A DNA stretch of 26,082 nucleotides from an uncultured Lachnospiraceae bacterium (GCA_900554205.1 USGM01000036.1:1-26082); one strand, 5' to 3'; shown: positions 1-8,053, numbered from the stretch's first letter. Made by a program: numbers and translations. The notes: generated from the letters alone by a model not told the origin.

Positions 1-1
1 T

Positions 2-88
2 AATCCAAAGATGAGAAAGTTAACTTGTCCTAGTTGTAGGAGGAAAATTTGGAGTCTTGAAGTATATAGAAGAGAGGTTGATGCATAA
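2..88 (+). CDS. 3' end of a small CxxC protein (partial or very short gene)
   Basis: An open frame enters from the left edge and ends in a TAA at 86-88. It reads C-P-S-C followed by a basic, aromatic tail ending REVDA. An ATG at 11 would give a 25-residue peptide, but the frame is open to the window edge, so this may be the C-terminus of a longer gene. The stop codon shares its last base with the ATG of the CPBP protease at 88, which suggests translational coupling and one transcript. The C-x2-C pair could be half of a zinc ribbon. I do not recognise the family. Confidence 0.4.
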   Translation, partial: NPKMRKLTCPSCRRKIWSLEVYRREVDA

Positions 89-975
89 TGGAAAAAACAA
101 AAATGAGTAAAAAACAATTTGTGATATATATGACAGTGGCATTTGGTCTGGCCTGGATTTTGGAAATTATAGCAAGTATTTTTAGCAACAATGGAAATCA
201 AATGATATTTGCCAGTATTTCGATGATTGCTATGTTTATGCCTTTTCTTGGCGTACTCATAGCAAGGATTCCACTAAAAGGGATGGGATGGTTGCCACAT
301 CTGAAAGGTAAAATTCGATATGTATTCTTTGCACTTTGGATGCCGGCAGTACTAAGCATTGTTGGTGGTGTTTTGTTTTTTGTGATTTTTTCGGATACAT
401 TTGACTCTGAATTTTTAACGTTAAGAGGTCTTTTAGAGGAAGCGGGAGCGTTGGAACAGTTCGAGGCACAGGGTATCACGATACCAATGTATCTGCTGAT
501 TACGTCTGTTCAAGCTGTGACAATTGCACCATTTCTGAATATGTTTATCGCATTAGGCGAAGAGGTTGGTTGGCGAGGTGCACTGTATCCGTATTTGAAG
601 AAAAAGTTTGGTGACACCAAAGGCCGTATTGTGGGTGGTGCAATCTGGGGTGCTTGGCACTGGCCGATCATGATTTTTGCCGGTTATGAGTATGGAAAAG
701 AATATATCGGCGCACCGGTACTTGGGCCAATCGTATTCTGTATCTCTACTATTATGATGGGTATTTTACTTGATTATGTATATGAAAAGACAGAAACCAT
801 TTGGTTGCCATCCCTTATGCATGGTGCTATCAATGCATTTACCATCTTTGCATATCTGGTAAAACCTGAATATTCCAATATGGCAATTCTAGGTCCAGCA
901 TATATTGGTATTATCAGTATGATTCCAATGATTATTGTAGCAGTCATCATTTGCGTAAAGACGAAAAGGAATTGA
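88..975 (+). CDS. CPBP-family intramembrane metalloprotease
   Basis: This 295-residue polytopic membrane protein belongs to the CPBP/Abi (CAAX protease and bacteriocin-processing) family. Visible motifs are EEVGWRG (E158, E159, R163), a histidine in GAWHWP (H191) and HGAINA (H245, N249), the expected metal-binding and catalytic set. Hydrophobic segments lie at about 11-32, 38-60, 78-102, 134-156, 205-228 and 264-290. AGAGAGG about 12 bases upstream of the ATG is a plausible ribosome-binding site, and the start overlaps the stop of the upstream frame. Family members process prenylated or bacteriocin-type peptides or give immunity to them; the substrate here cannot be told. The gene is more AT-rich than the genes after 18 kb. 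Confidence 0.88.
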   Translation: MEKTKMSKKQFVIYMTVAFGLAWILEIIASIFSNNGNQMIFASISMIAMFMPFLGVLIARIPLKGMGWLPHLKGKIRYVFFALWMPAVLSIVGGVLFFVIFSDTFDSEFLTLRGLLEEAGALEQFEAQGITIPMYLLITSVQAVTIAPFLNMFIALGEEVGWRGALYPYLKKKFGDTKGRIVGGAIWGAWHWPIMIFAGYEYGKEYIGAPVLGPIVFCISTIMMGILLDYVYEKTETIWLPSLMHGAINAFTIFAYLVKPEYSNMAILGPAYIGIISMIPMIIVAVIICVKTKRN

Positions 976-1085
976 GTATTAAAGAGATATTCAATCTCAC
1001 CCACAAATTCAAGTTTGTCGGGATAATGTTATAGTAAGTTTCAGGATAACCTAGAAAGGCAAATCGGATTTTTTGAGGAGGCGAT

Positions 1086-2159
1086 ATGAAAGAACTGATC
1101 ATTCCATCAAAACTGAACGAGGGAGACACAATAGCTTTTATTTCTATCTCAGGCGGTCGTGCCGGTGATGAAGATATGCTTCCCAGATACCTGATGGGTA
1201 AAAGAAGATTCGAAAAAATTTTTAATGTAAAGGTGATTGAAACACCTCATGCGCTTAAAGGAAGCAGTTACCTTTATGATCATCCCGAGAAAAGAGCAGA
1301 GGATCTGATGTGGGCTTTGAAGAATGATTCCATCAAAGGAATCATCTGCAATCAGGGCGGAGATGATTCTTACCGTGTTCTTCCTTATATCGAGCCTAAG
1401 GTCATTCATGATAATCCCAAGGTATTTATGGGCTTTTCAGATATTGCCACATGGATGGCTGTGTTTGTATATGCAGGCGTACGTGCATATTACGGTCCTA
1501 CAGTTCTGACGCCGCTCGCACAGCCCGGAAAGCTTGATGAGTACACTGAAAATGCGATCAGGAGGACACTGTTTTCGACTGAAGTAATAGGTGAGATCAA
1601 ACCAGCGGAAAAGACCACGTCCATTGACTGGACTACCACATACACGATTAATGGAGTGCAGTATGAACGCTTTCCGGATAATGATGAGATAGAAGATTTA
1701 AATGATCCGATTCCATGGGAGTCCGGGATGGGCTACAAGGTGTTGCAGGGAAAAGGAAAAGTCAGAGGGCATATAATCACAGTCTGCGGAGGTCCTCTCT
1801 GGCAGATAATGGGAACGAAGTATTTCCCGGGTCCAGATGTTTGGGAAGATTCCATTATTGCGCTGGAACACTGTAATATCTATGACAGTAAATTGGCCGG
1901 CTTACATGAGCTTCGCGCATTTGCTGCGGCGGGCGTGTTTGATAAAGCAAAAGCCGTGATCACAGGCCCGATGGATGATGACAGCAGGGAAACAATCCTT
2001 AAAGTTATATGTAAGGAGGTAAACAGACCAGATATGGTCATATTGGAAAACGTGGATTACATTCACAGAACTCCCATGACTATACTTCCTACCGGAGCAT
2101 TGATGGAGATAGACTGTGATGATCCAAGAATAAATATACTCGAATCAGGGGTAATATAG
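1086..2159 (+). CDS. S66-family peptidase (LD-carboxypeptidase / MccF-like)
   Basis: The 357-residue product is a soluble serine peptidase of family S66, which includes the muropeptide LD-carboxypeptidase LdcA and the microcin C7 immunity protein MccF. The nucleophile is in GFSD (S118), preceded by the CNQGGDDS stretch near 88-95. The likely partners are E261 in ALEH and H327 in YIHRTPM. The C-terminal TILPTGALMEID segment is also typical. No signal peptide is seen, so it is cytoplasmic. The start at 1086 is set by GAGGAGG just upstream. It follows the CPBP protease by 110 bp with no clear terminator between. Known roles are peptidoglycan recycling or cleavage of toxic aminoacyl-nucleotide compounds; the sequence alone does not separate these, though overall form favours the MccF-like branch. 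Confidence 0.85.
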   Translation: MKELIIPSKLNEGDTIAFISISGGRAGDEDMLPRYLMGKRRFEKIFNVKVIETPHALKGSSYLYDHPEKRAEDLMWALKNDSIKGIICNQGGDDSYRVLPYIEPKVIHDNPKVFMGFSDIATWMAVFVYAGVRAYYGPTVLTPLAQPGKLDEYTENAIRRTLFSTEVIGEIKPAEKTTSIDWTTTYTINGVQYERFPDNDEIEDLNDPIPWESGMGYKVLQGKGKVRGHIITVCGGPLWQIMGTKYFPGPDVWEDSIIALEHCNIYDSKLAGLHELRAFAAAGVFDKAKAVITGPMDDDSRETILKVICKEVNRPDMVILENVDYIHRTPMTILPTGALMEIDCDDPRINILESGVI

Positions 2160-2162
2160 TAA

Positions 2163-2821
2163 GTTATCTCGGAATTCAATCCGAAATACCGGAACATTGT
2201 ACTGACAGTTCCTTCTCAACTGGCAAGGGAGAACAAGAAGTTTTTATCTATAAGGTGGTCAAGGAAGGCGCACGAGCCCGTGAGTACGAGGATGCTTTGC
2301 AATGGCTGGTGGCTGCCCGTCTGGTGCATAAAATTTATCGCAGCTCAGCTCCCGGCTTGCCGATTGCAGCTTACGATGACTTGTCTGCTTTCAAGATTTA
2401 TTTGGTAGATGTGGGACTGCTCCGCCGTCTGGCACAGTTGGCCCCCACTGCCTTTGGCGAAGGGAACCGCCTATTTACTGAATTCAAAGGCGCATTAACC
2501 GAAAACTTTGTGTTGCAGACTTTAATTACTCAGTTTGAAGTCATGCCCCGTTATTGGAGCCAGAACAACCCACCTTACGAGGTGGATTTCCTCATTCAGC
2601 GGGAGAACGACATCTTCCCCGTGGAGGTCAAATCCGAAGCCAACATAACCAGCAAGAGTATGAAGAAGTTCAAGGAACTGTTCCCTGATAAGGTCAAGCT
2701 TCGCATCCGTTTCTCATTGGACAATCTGAAACTGGAAGATGATGTGCTGAATATCCCGCTGTTCATGGCAGATCAGGCGGATCGATTGATTGGGTTGGCA
2801 TTGGAAAAGAGGAAGCACTGA
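2163..2821 (+). pseudogene. Remnant of a DUF4143 AAA-type ATPase, frameshifted and lacking its N-terminus
   Basis: The 3' part reads a clear DUF4143 domain: REYEDALQWLVAARLVHK, KIYLVDVGLLRRL, FKGALTENFVLQTL, and a nuclease-like EVDF...PVEVKS. From 2163 to about 2245 another frame gives the segment that should precede it (NPKYRNIVLTVPSQLARENKKF), and the two frames meet in a run of five T at 2241-2245. Removing two T, or adding one, restores KKF-IYKVVKEGARA. The whole N-terminal P-loop ATPase half is missing: a stop codon at 2160-2162 and the S66 gene lie directly upstream. An ORF from GTG 2255 exists but has no ribosome-binding site. It is a decayed gene; intact members are about 400 residues or more and are common in Clostridia and other gut bacteria. 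Confidence 0.85.
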
Positions 2822-2853
2822 CGTATATGGCTAAACTATTGCTATTATAATGA

Positions 2854-2967
2854 ATGGTCAGGATTTGCTGCAGTCTTGTGGCCAAAGGCGGTGAGACAGT
2901 AGAAGATAATCTCCAGACATTGTGCTGGAAATGCAATCGAGCTAAAGGCAATAAAGCTTTTGCTTGA
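2854..2967 (+). pseudogene. C-terminal remnant of an HNH endonuclease
   Basis: From about 2872 the frame reads LVAKGGETVEDNLQTLC then WKCNRAKGNK and a stop at 2965-2967. This is the typical C-terminal half of an HNH nuclease, with the KGG turn, the N of EDNLQTLC and a C-x2-C zinc pair. The N-terminal part with the first zinc pair and the catalytic DH is absent; the ATG at 2854 gives only 37 codons. With the DUF4143 remnant just upstream it marks a stretch of eroding accessory genes. Confidence 0.7.
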
Positions 2968-3028
2968 ATTTGCATGATATTACCTTGCATTTGCCGGACA
3001 AGATCTAACGAAACTAGATATTTAACCC

Positions 3029-3062
3029 AAAGGGCAGCTGGAAAAATCGACTGTCCTTTTTT
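3029..3062 (+). terminator. Rho-independent terminator after the decayed region
   Basis: AAGGGCAG pairs with CTGTCCTT (one G-U pair) across a 13-base loop and runs into TTTTTT. It would stop transcription coming from the S66/DUF4143/HNH region. Confidence 0.65.
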
Positions 3063-3171
3063 AATGCCATCAGAACACATATTGTATTGCAAAAGCTACT
3101 GCATATTTGTGATATAGCTTTTTAAATGAAGACAGCTACAATATAAAGAAGCATATACAAAATTTTTTTCG

Positions 3172-3197
3172 GGATTTTAAATCCTTTTTGAAAAGGA
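3172..3197 (+). promoter_or_regulatory. Two overlapping, mutually exclusive palindromes
   Basis: GGATTT-T-AAATCC (3172-3184) and TCCTTTT-TG-AAAAGGA (3182-3197) share the bases TCC at 3182-3184. Only one hairpin can form at a time. They sit 69 bases upstream of the lipoprotein start and may be operators or leader structures; no function is known. Confidence 0.35.
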
Positions 3198-3265
3198 CAT
3201 TGTCTAACAAGTAGAAACACAGATAGGCTGTGTGATACAAAAAAGTACAAGGAAGGAAAAGGATT

Positions 3266-4684
3266 ATGAAAAAAAGAGTCGTAGCAATAATGATGGCAGT
3301 TATGATGACAGCAGTGATGGCGGGATGCAATGCTACTTCCGGGACCGCAGGAACGCCAGAAATAATCGGGTCCCAAACCATGGACGAGGGCACGGAGACA
3401 GTCCCGGAGACGACAGAGGAAATGGTTCCGGAGACGGAGCAGCCTATCGGAGAAATCGAACCTGCAGAAACGCAGGAATCCGTTCCGGAGACTGAGAAAC
3501 CCATTCCGGAGAGTGAAGAATCTGTGCCAGAGACCGAGGAGACCAACGTGGAATCCAACGATAATACCGCTTCCAAGCCTGAGACAAGCCCCAGACCTGA
3601 GACAGACCCTAAGCCTGAGGCAAGTCCCGAGCCTCAGACGAGCTCTAAGTCCGAGACGGGCGCGTACACTTACGCGGATTTGAACAAGACCATGTACGCG
3701 AAGAGCTCCGTAAATGTAAGAAACTTACCTGCCACAAGCGGAACGAAGCTGGGAAGTCTTAAGAAAAATAACGAAGTCACCGTTACAGGGCAGTGCAATG
3801 AGACCGGCTGGTACAGAATAGTTTATGATGATGGCGAAGCCTTTGTCAGCAATAAGTACCTAAGCGACGAGAAGGTAGCTGAAACAAATATTGCAAAGAA
3901 CACAAACTCCAGCCAGACGGATTTTCTGACACCGGACGGTTGCCTGAACCCCAACAATCCTATTGTAGCAGCGGCTTATGAAAAATATGGCGAAAACATC
4001 GCAATCTGTGAAGATGGAACTGTCCTTGATGCGGCGACGTGGCAGGTGTTAGGTAAGATCGACGGCGTACCCGGAAGCTCCAGTGACGAAACGGGCAGCT
4101 TCGACAGGGCTGCTGCAGAGGACGTATGGCGCTATATGAATGAGGAAAGAGTTTCGGAAGGCTTAAATGCGCTCGAGTGGGATGAAAATATTTATAACTT
4201 TGCTTGCCAGAGGGCACAGCAGATCGTTACCGATTTCTCTCATAATGGCTGCGGCAATTACGGTGAGAATATTGAATATCAAGGTGGAACCACTGCCAAC
4301 GGATGGAGTGTCCATATGCTGTGGTATCTCTCTCCCGGCCACCATGCAAACTACCTGAACAGCGCCTACGGATCAGGTGCATGTGCAGTATATGTATACA
4401 ATGGAATGATTTATGCAGTCGAAAACTTTGCGCTGGCTTCCGGTTCAAACGTACAGACCACCAGCCCGGACTCCCAGCCCGGCAGTACAAATGGTGAGAC
4501 TACGAATGGGGAGAGTCAGCAGGAGACAGAGGTAGTCGGAGATATTGATTATGGAACAACATGGACAGCTTCAAACGGCGTGAGTGTTTCCATCCGGAGT
4601 GATGGACTTGTGTCTGTCAGCAGTGCCGGACATACCGAGGAAGAATGCAAGGCGGCTCTTGACGAGTACTACGCAACCCATTAA
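3266..4684 (+). CDS. Lipoprotein with SH3 and CAP/SCP domains
   Basis: The 472-residue product is predicted to be a surface lipoprotein. It has a basic start, a hydrophobic core and a lipobox VMAGC with C21 as the lipidated residue. Residues 45-135 are a Pro/Glu/Thr-rich linker built from imperfect VPETE-like and KPET/KPEA-like repeats. Residues 143-200 form a bacterial SH3 domain (SVNVRNLPATSG...GWYRIVYDDGEAFV). Residues 283-392 are a CAP/SCP (PR-1-like) domain with H326, GENI (E334), SPGHH (359-360) and E386. The tail at 426-472 is a small domain ending in an EECKAALDEYYA helix. The linker should reach through the cell wall and SH3 should bind peptidoglycan; the target of the CAP domain is unknown. 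AGGAAGGAAAAGG fixes the start. It appears monocistronic between two terminators. Confidence 0.9.
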   Translation: MKKRVVAIMMAVMMTAVMAGCNATSGTAGTPEIIGSQTMDEGTETVPETTEEMVPETEQPIGEIEPAETQESVPETEKPIPESEESVPETEETNVESNDNTASKPETSPRPETDPKPEASPEPQTSSKSETGAYTYADLNKTMYAKSSVNVRNLPATSGTKLGSLKKNNEVTVTGQCNETGWYRIVYDDGEAFVSNKYLSDEKVAETNIAKNTNSSQTDFLTPDGCLNPNNPIVAAAYEKYGENIAICEDGTVLDAATWQVLGKIDGVPGSSSDETGSFDRAAAEDVWRYMNEERVSEGLNALEWDENIYNFACQRAQQIVTDFSHNGCGNYGENIEYQGGTTANGWSVHMLWYLSPGHHANYLNSAYGSGACAVYVYNGMIYAVENFALASGSNVQTTSPDSQPGSTNGETTNGESQQETEVVGDIDYGTTWTASNGVSVSIRSDGLVSVSSAGHTEEECKAALDEYYATH

Positions 4685-4705
4685 TCCCCCGATCAGAATA
4701 CATAA

Positions 4706-4735
4706 AAAGATGCCATCCGCGAGGGTGGCATCTTT
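4706..4735. terminator. Bidirectional terminator between convergent genes
   Basis: AAAGATGCCATCC pairs with GGGTGGCATCTTT (one G-U pair) around a GCGA tetraloop. It ends the CAP lipoprotein on the plus strand, where only three T follow. It also ends the AraC gene on the minus strand, where the T-tract is longer (TTTTTAT). Confidence 0.8.
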
Positions 4736-4810
4736 AGCGTAGTGCGCCTGATGGTTCTTATCCCTTTCTGCTTCAATTCCCGGCACAGCCGTTACGGATA
4801 GTATATTACA

Positions 4811-4822
4811 TTTACCGGTAAA
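4811..4822. repeat. 12-bp perfect palindrome TTTACCGGTAAA
   Basis: The palindrome is flanked by TATAT-rich arms that extend the symmetry imperfectly to about 4802-4829. It lies just beyond the 3' end of the AraC gene, has no T-tract, and has no assigned role. Confidence 0.35.
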
Positions 4823-4854
4823 AGTATATAGAAAATCTTGGAGGGAAAAGGGCT

Positions 4855-5700
4855 TTAAAGAGTTTTTACATAATACCGCGTGCGGTATTGGCTTGGCGAC
4901 ATTCCCGTGTTCTTCTGGAAGCTTTTAAAAAAATATGCATAGCTCGAGTAGCCCAGAGCCGTCTGTACCTGTGTGACCGTCTGGCCGTCCCGGAGCAGGG
5001 ATTGCGCCGTGGCAATTTTTTGCAGTGTGATATAGTGACTGACGGTTGTATGCGTATGCTTTTTAAACAAGCGCGAAAGATAGTCGGGATGCAGGAAGAA
5101 ATGCCCGGCAAGTTCCTCCACAGTCAGATTCTCTGCGATGTGATCGTGTATATAAGCGATGATTTCGTTAATTCTCTGCTGAGCAGGCGAGATGGGCGGG
5201 GTGAGCATCTGGGTAGGACAGAGGTTTTCAACGATCCCATTCAGTCTTGTGAGCAAGGCAAAGAACTCCGCCAATGCAATGGGCGTGGCGACTTTCGGGA
5301 AGGAGAGCAATGCAGTCATTCCCCGGATCAGTTCAGTTTTGGCGGCTTGATCCGGGGTAAGTAAAAGAGGGGCGGCACTTTGCTTCATGTAGGACAGAAA
5401 ATCCGCCTGCCCGCAAAATACGGTGTCCAGCCACTGCATATTAAGGCTCAAAATGTAGCGCTCATAGAGGGTGCCGGAACTGTGATAAAGCTGATGGACA
5501 CAGAACGGCGGTATGATAATCAGGGTCCCGGCGGGAACCGCGGAGACGGTGTCATTTAAGAGAACGTCCGGCAAAGGCGAGAGTGTGAGGTAAATTTCCA
5601 CTCCGTTATGGGAATGCGGACCGACTGGATAGGCAGGGCTATCCTTGCGATAAATCACATCGAAAGGCGCGGCTATGGGAAAGGATAGGACGTTAGTCAT
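4855..5700 (-). CDS. AraC-family transcriptional regulator with cupin sensor domain
   Basis: The 281-residue regulator has an N-terminal cupin-like ligand domain (about 10-90, with PHSHNGVEIYL at 28-38) and a C-terminal AraC DNA-binding domain. The first helix-turn-helix is near 191-212 (LTVEELAGHFFLHPDYLSRL). The second is near 240-262, followed by the GMSPSQYR signature. The start is the ATG at 5700: GGAGGAG lies just upstream, and longer ORF readings would cross the promoter. It is divergent from the Gfo/Idh operon and probably switches it in response to a sugar; AraC proteins of this build usually sense carbohydrate intermediates. A sigma-A-type promoter and a palindrome lie just upstream. 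Confidence 0.9.
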   Translation of the reverse strand: MTNVLSFPIAAPFDVIYRKDSPAYPVGPHSHNGVEIYLTLSPLPDVLLNDTVSAVPAGTLIIIPPFCVHQLYHSSGTLYERYILSLNMQWLDTVFCGQADFLSYMKQSAAPLLLTPDQAAKTELIRGMTALLSFPKVATPIALAEFFALLTRLNGIVENLCPTQMLTPPISPAQQRINEIIAYIHDHIAENLTVEELAGHFFLHPDYLSRLFKKHTHTTVSHYITLQKIATAQSLLRDGQTVTQVQTALGYSSYAYFFKSFQKNTGMSPSQYRTRYYVKTL

Positions 5701-5736
5701 TTGTAATCTCCTCCTAAGTCGGAAAATGACATAAAT

Positions 5737-5755
5737 TATGTATTTTATATACATA
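5737..5755. promoter_or_regulatory. Candidate operator TATGTAT-N5-ATACATA
   Basis: A perfect 7-bp inverted repeat with a 5-bp spacer lies in the divergent region between the AraC gene and the first oxidoreductase. It covers the -10 box of the AraC promoter, as expected for autoregulation. AraC proteins more often bind direct repeats, so the binder is not certain. Confidence 0.45.
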
Positions 5756-5770
5756 TTATTCCGTTTTCAA
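5742..5770 (-). promoter_or_regulatory. Promoter of the AraC gene
   Basis: Read on the minus strand, TTGAAA is separated by 17 bases from TAAAAT, followed by GGAGGAG and the ATG at 5700. The -10 box overlaps the inverted repeat at 5737-5755. Confidence 0.65.
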
Positions 5771-5839
5771 ATGCTTTACAATAGCTTTAACAAAGGAATT
5801 TTCGGGGAGAACGGTTTTACGATAGACAAGGAGGATGAC

Positions 5840-6844
5840 ATGAAAAAGGTCGGTATTATCGGATGCGGTAATATTGCGTGGGTACATGGCTGGGTGATAC
5901 AGAACATGAAAGATGCGGAGCTGGTGGCAGTCTGCGACACGGAGTGGGGCAGGGCGGAACAACTGTCAGAAGAGTACACGGGCGGAAAGGCGGAGATATA
6001 TACGAATTGGCATGCTCTCTGTGAAGCGGAACCGGATGTAGTACATATCTGCACACCGCATTTTTTACATGCTCCGATGGCGGCGGAACTGCTTCGGCAT
6101 GGAAAGTCGGTGTTTATGGAGAAACCCTGTGCAATATCGAGGGAACAGTTTGAGGAGTTGAAGAAAGAGGACAGAAGACATCCGGGAAAGCTCGGTTTTT
6201 GCTTTCAGAACCGTTACAATAAAACGACGCTGGAGATGGATCGGATGCTTGCGGAAGGAAAAATCGGAGAGGTAAAAGGGGCGCGGGCCTTTGTGACATG
6301 GCGCAGGGATGAGGCTTATTATGTGGGCAGTCAGTGGAAAGGAAGATGGATGACGGAGGGCGGGGGTGCTCTGATCAATCAGTCTGTTCACACGCTGGAT
6401 TTGCTGCTGCGGTATTTTGGGAAACCGGAGCAGGTGGCGGCCTCCCTGTCAAATCACCATTTACAGGGACTCATTGAAGTCGAGGACACGGTGGAGGCGT
6501 GGATGTCCTTTGCACAGGGAGGCAGGGCGTGCTTTTACGCATCGAACGGCTATGCGGCGGATGCACCGGTCTTTCTGGAGCTTGAGGGTGAGAGAGGACG
6601 GATTACCATGAATGGTTCCCGGCTGACGCTATGGACGCCGGAGAAGGGGGTGGAAGAGTATCCGTGTGAGAGCGGGCACGGTATCGGAAAGGACTACTGG
6701 GGATGCGGACACCGAAGCTGCATCAAGGATTTTTACCGATGTCTGGAGGAGGGAAGAAGTTATCAGGGAAATCTGAGCGGTGTGGAAAACACCTTTGACA
6801 CAATGATGCGTATCTATGAGGCGGCGGGAAAAATACCGAGATAA
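5840..6844 (+). CDS. Gfo/Idh/MocA-family NAD(P)-dependent sugar oxidoreductase 1
   Basis: The 334-residue enzyme has an N-terminal Rossmann fold (GIIGCGNIA, residues 5-13) and the family hallmark EKP (E94-K95-P96). The substrate-domain motif is GGGALINQSVHTLDLL, with H184 and D187 as likely catalytic partners of K95. No export signal is present, so it is cytoplasmic. The start at 5840 is set by AAGGAGG seven bases upstream; an earlier in-frame ATG at 5738 lies in the promoter region and is rejected. It is the first gene of a three-gene run with the second oxidoreductase (38 bp later) and the TIM-barrel protein. Family members oxidise or reduce a sugar or cyclitol hydroxyl; the substrate is not readable from sequence. 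Confidence 0.9.
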   Translation: MKKVGIIGCGNIAWVHGWVIQNMKDAELVAVCDTEWGRAEQLSEEYTGGKAEIYTNWHALCEAEPDVVHICTPHFLHAPMAAELLRHGKSVFMEKPCAISREQFEELKKEDRRHPGKLGFCFQNRYNKTTLEMDRMLAEGKIGEVKGARAFVTWRRDEAYYVGSQWKGRWMTEGGGALINQSVHTLDLLLRYFGKPEQVAASLSNHHLQGLIEVEDTVEAWMSFAQGGRACFYASNGYAADAPVFLELEGERGRITMNGSRLTLWTPEKGVEEYPCESGHGIGKDYWGCGHRSCIKDFYRCLEEGRSYQGNLSGVENTFDTMMRIYEAAGKIPR

Positions 6845-6881
6845 GAGATATAGCAGCGACAGTAAAAAGGAGAGGAACAGT

Positions 6882-8036
6882 ATGGAACAGGTACGATTGG
6901 GAATTATCGGAATCGGTGGAATGGGCACGAACCATGTCAACAGTATTTTAAGGGGAGAGGTGCCGGAGATGAGGCTGACTGCGGTAGCGGATATCCGGCA
7001 GTGCAGGCTGGACTGGGCGCGAGAGAATCTTCCGTCTGAGGTGAGCGTTTTTGCGGACGGCAGGGAACTGATTGATTCAGGAACCTGTGATGCGGTATTG
7101 GTTGCCACACCGCATTATTTTCACCCGGAGTATGTGATTTATGCGTTAGAGCATGGCGTGCACGCAATCAGCGAAAAGCCGGCAGGCGTATATACCAAAC
7201 AGGTCAGAGAAATGAATGAGGCTGCAAAACGGAGCAGCGCAGTATTTGCAATCATGTTAAATCAGAGGACGAACTGTGTCTACAGAAAGCTGCATGACAT
7301 GATCGAGAGCGGTGAACTCGGGGCAATGAAGCGTGTCAACTGGATCATTACCGACTGGTACCGGACACAGGCATATTATGACGCGGCAGGCTGGAAGGCT
7401 ACCTGGGACGGTGAAGGCGGCGGAGTTCTGTTAAATCAGAGCCCGCATCAGCTGGACTTGCTGCAATGGTTATGCGGTATGCCTGTAAGGGTCAGGGCAT
7501 TCTGCCATGAGGCGAAATGGCATGACATAGAGGTGGAGGATGATGTGACCGCTTATCTGGAATATGAAAACGGGGCGACCGGCGTGTTTGTGACGACTAC
7601 CGGTGATGCGCCGGGAACCAACCGGCTGGAACTGACCTTTGAAATGGGGAAGATCGTATGTGAAGGCGGAAAGCTGATATATGACAGGCTTGCCGAGAAT
7701 GAACGGACTTTCTGTATGACCGAAAAGGAAGGCTTCAAGAAACCGGATATGACCAGAGTGGAGGTTGAGACGGACGGGAAAAATGAACAGCATGCAGGTG
7801 TGCTAAGGGCGTTTGCAGACCGGATTTTGCATGGAGGTCCACTGGTAGCAGAGGGAACGGAGGGAATCCGCGGACTGACCTTGTCGAATGCCATGCACCT
7901 GTCCTCGTGGCTTGACCGGACGATTGAAATCCCGTTTGATGAGGAACTTTTCCTTGCAGAGCTGAATAAGAGACGTGCACGATCCGCAAAGAAGGAAGAC
8001 AAGGGAATCGTATTTGACACAACAGGCACATTTTAG
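6882..8036 (+). CDS. Gfo/Idh/MocA-family sugar oxidoreductase 2
   Basis: The 384-residue enzyme repeats the Gfo/Idh/MocA plan: GIIGIGGMG Rossmann loop (7-15), EKPAG (98-102, K99 catalytic), and LNQSPHQLDLL with H189 and D192. It is clearly diverged from its upstream neighbour and about 50 residues longer, so it is not a recent duplicate. AAAAAGGAGAGG precedes the ATG at 6882; the longer reading from 6816 would overlap the upstream gene and lacks a site. Two such enzymes side by side often act as a coupled oxidation/reduction pair on one sugar. It should be cotranscribed with both flanking genes. Confidence 0.9.
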   Translation: MEQVRLGIIGIGGMGTNHVNSILRGEVPEMRLTAVADIRQCRLDWARENLPSEVSVFADGRELIDSGTCDAVLVATPHYFHPEYVIYALEHGVHAISEKPAGVYTKQVREMNEAAKRSSAVFAIMLNQRTNCVYRKLHDMIESGELGAMKRVNWIITDWYRTQAYYDAAGWKATWDGEGGGVLLNQSPHQLDLLQWLCGMPVRVRAFCHEAKWHDIEVEDDVTAYLEYENGATGVFVTTTGDAPGTNRLELTFEMGKIVCEGGKLIYDRLAENERTFCMTEKEGFKKPDMTRVEVETDGKNEQHAGVLRAFADRILHGGPLVAEGTEGIRGLTLSNAMHLSSWLDRTIEIPFDEELFLAELNKRRARSAKKEDKGIVFDTTGTF

Positions 8037-8053
8037 CAGGAGGTTAAAAAGAA

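Larger units (their letters stand above)
2968..3265. other. Non-coding stretch before the CAP-domain gene
   Basis: No gene is visible in these 298 bases. They hold a factor-independent terminator at 3029-3062, then an AT-rich stretch with two overlapping palindromes at 3172-3197. AGGAAGGAAAAGG before 3266 is the ribosome-binding site of the next gene. I see no convincing -35/-10 pair. Confidence 0.6.

Noticed and set aside
2255..2821. Intact 188-residue gene starting at GTG 2255
   Set aside because: The coding similarity continues upstream in another frame and the start has no ribosome-binding site, so it is a pseudogene fragment.
3398..3660. Short repeats suggestive of a CRISPR array
   Set aside because: Repeat units are short, degenerate, without unique spacers, and encode a Pro/Glu linker in frame.
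5774..5801. Plus-strand promoter for the first oxidoreductase (TACAAT near 5775)
   Set aside because: No acceptable -35 box at the right distance; an activator-dependent promoter is possible but cannot be placed.
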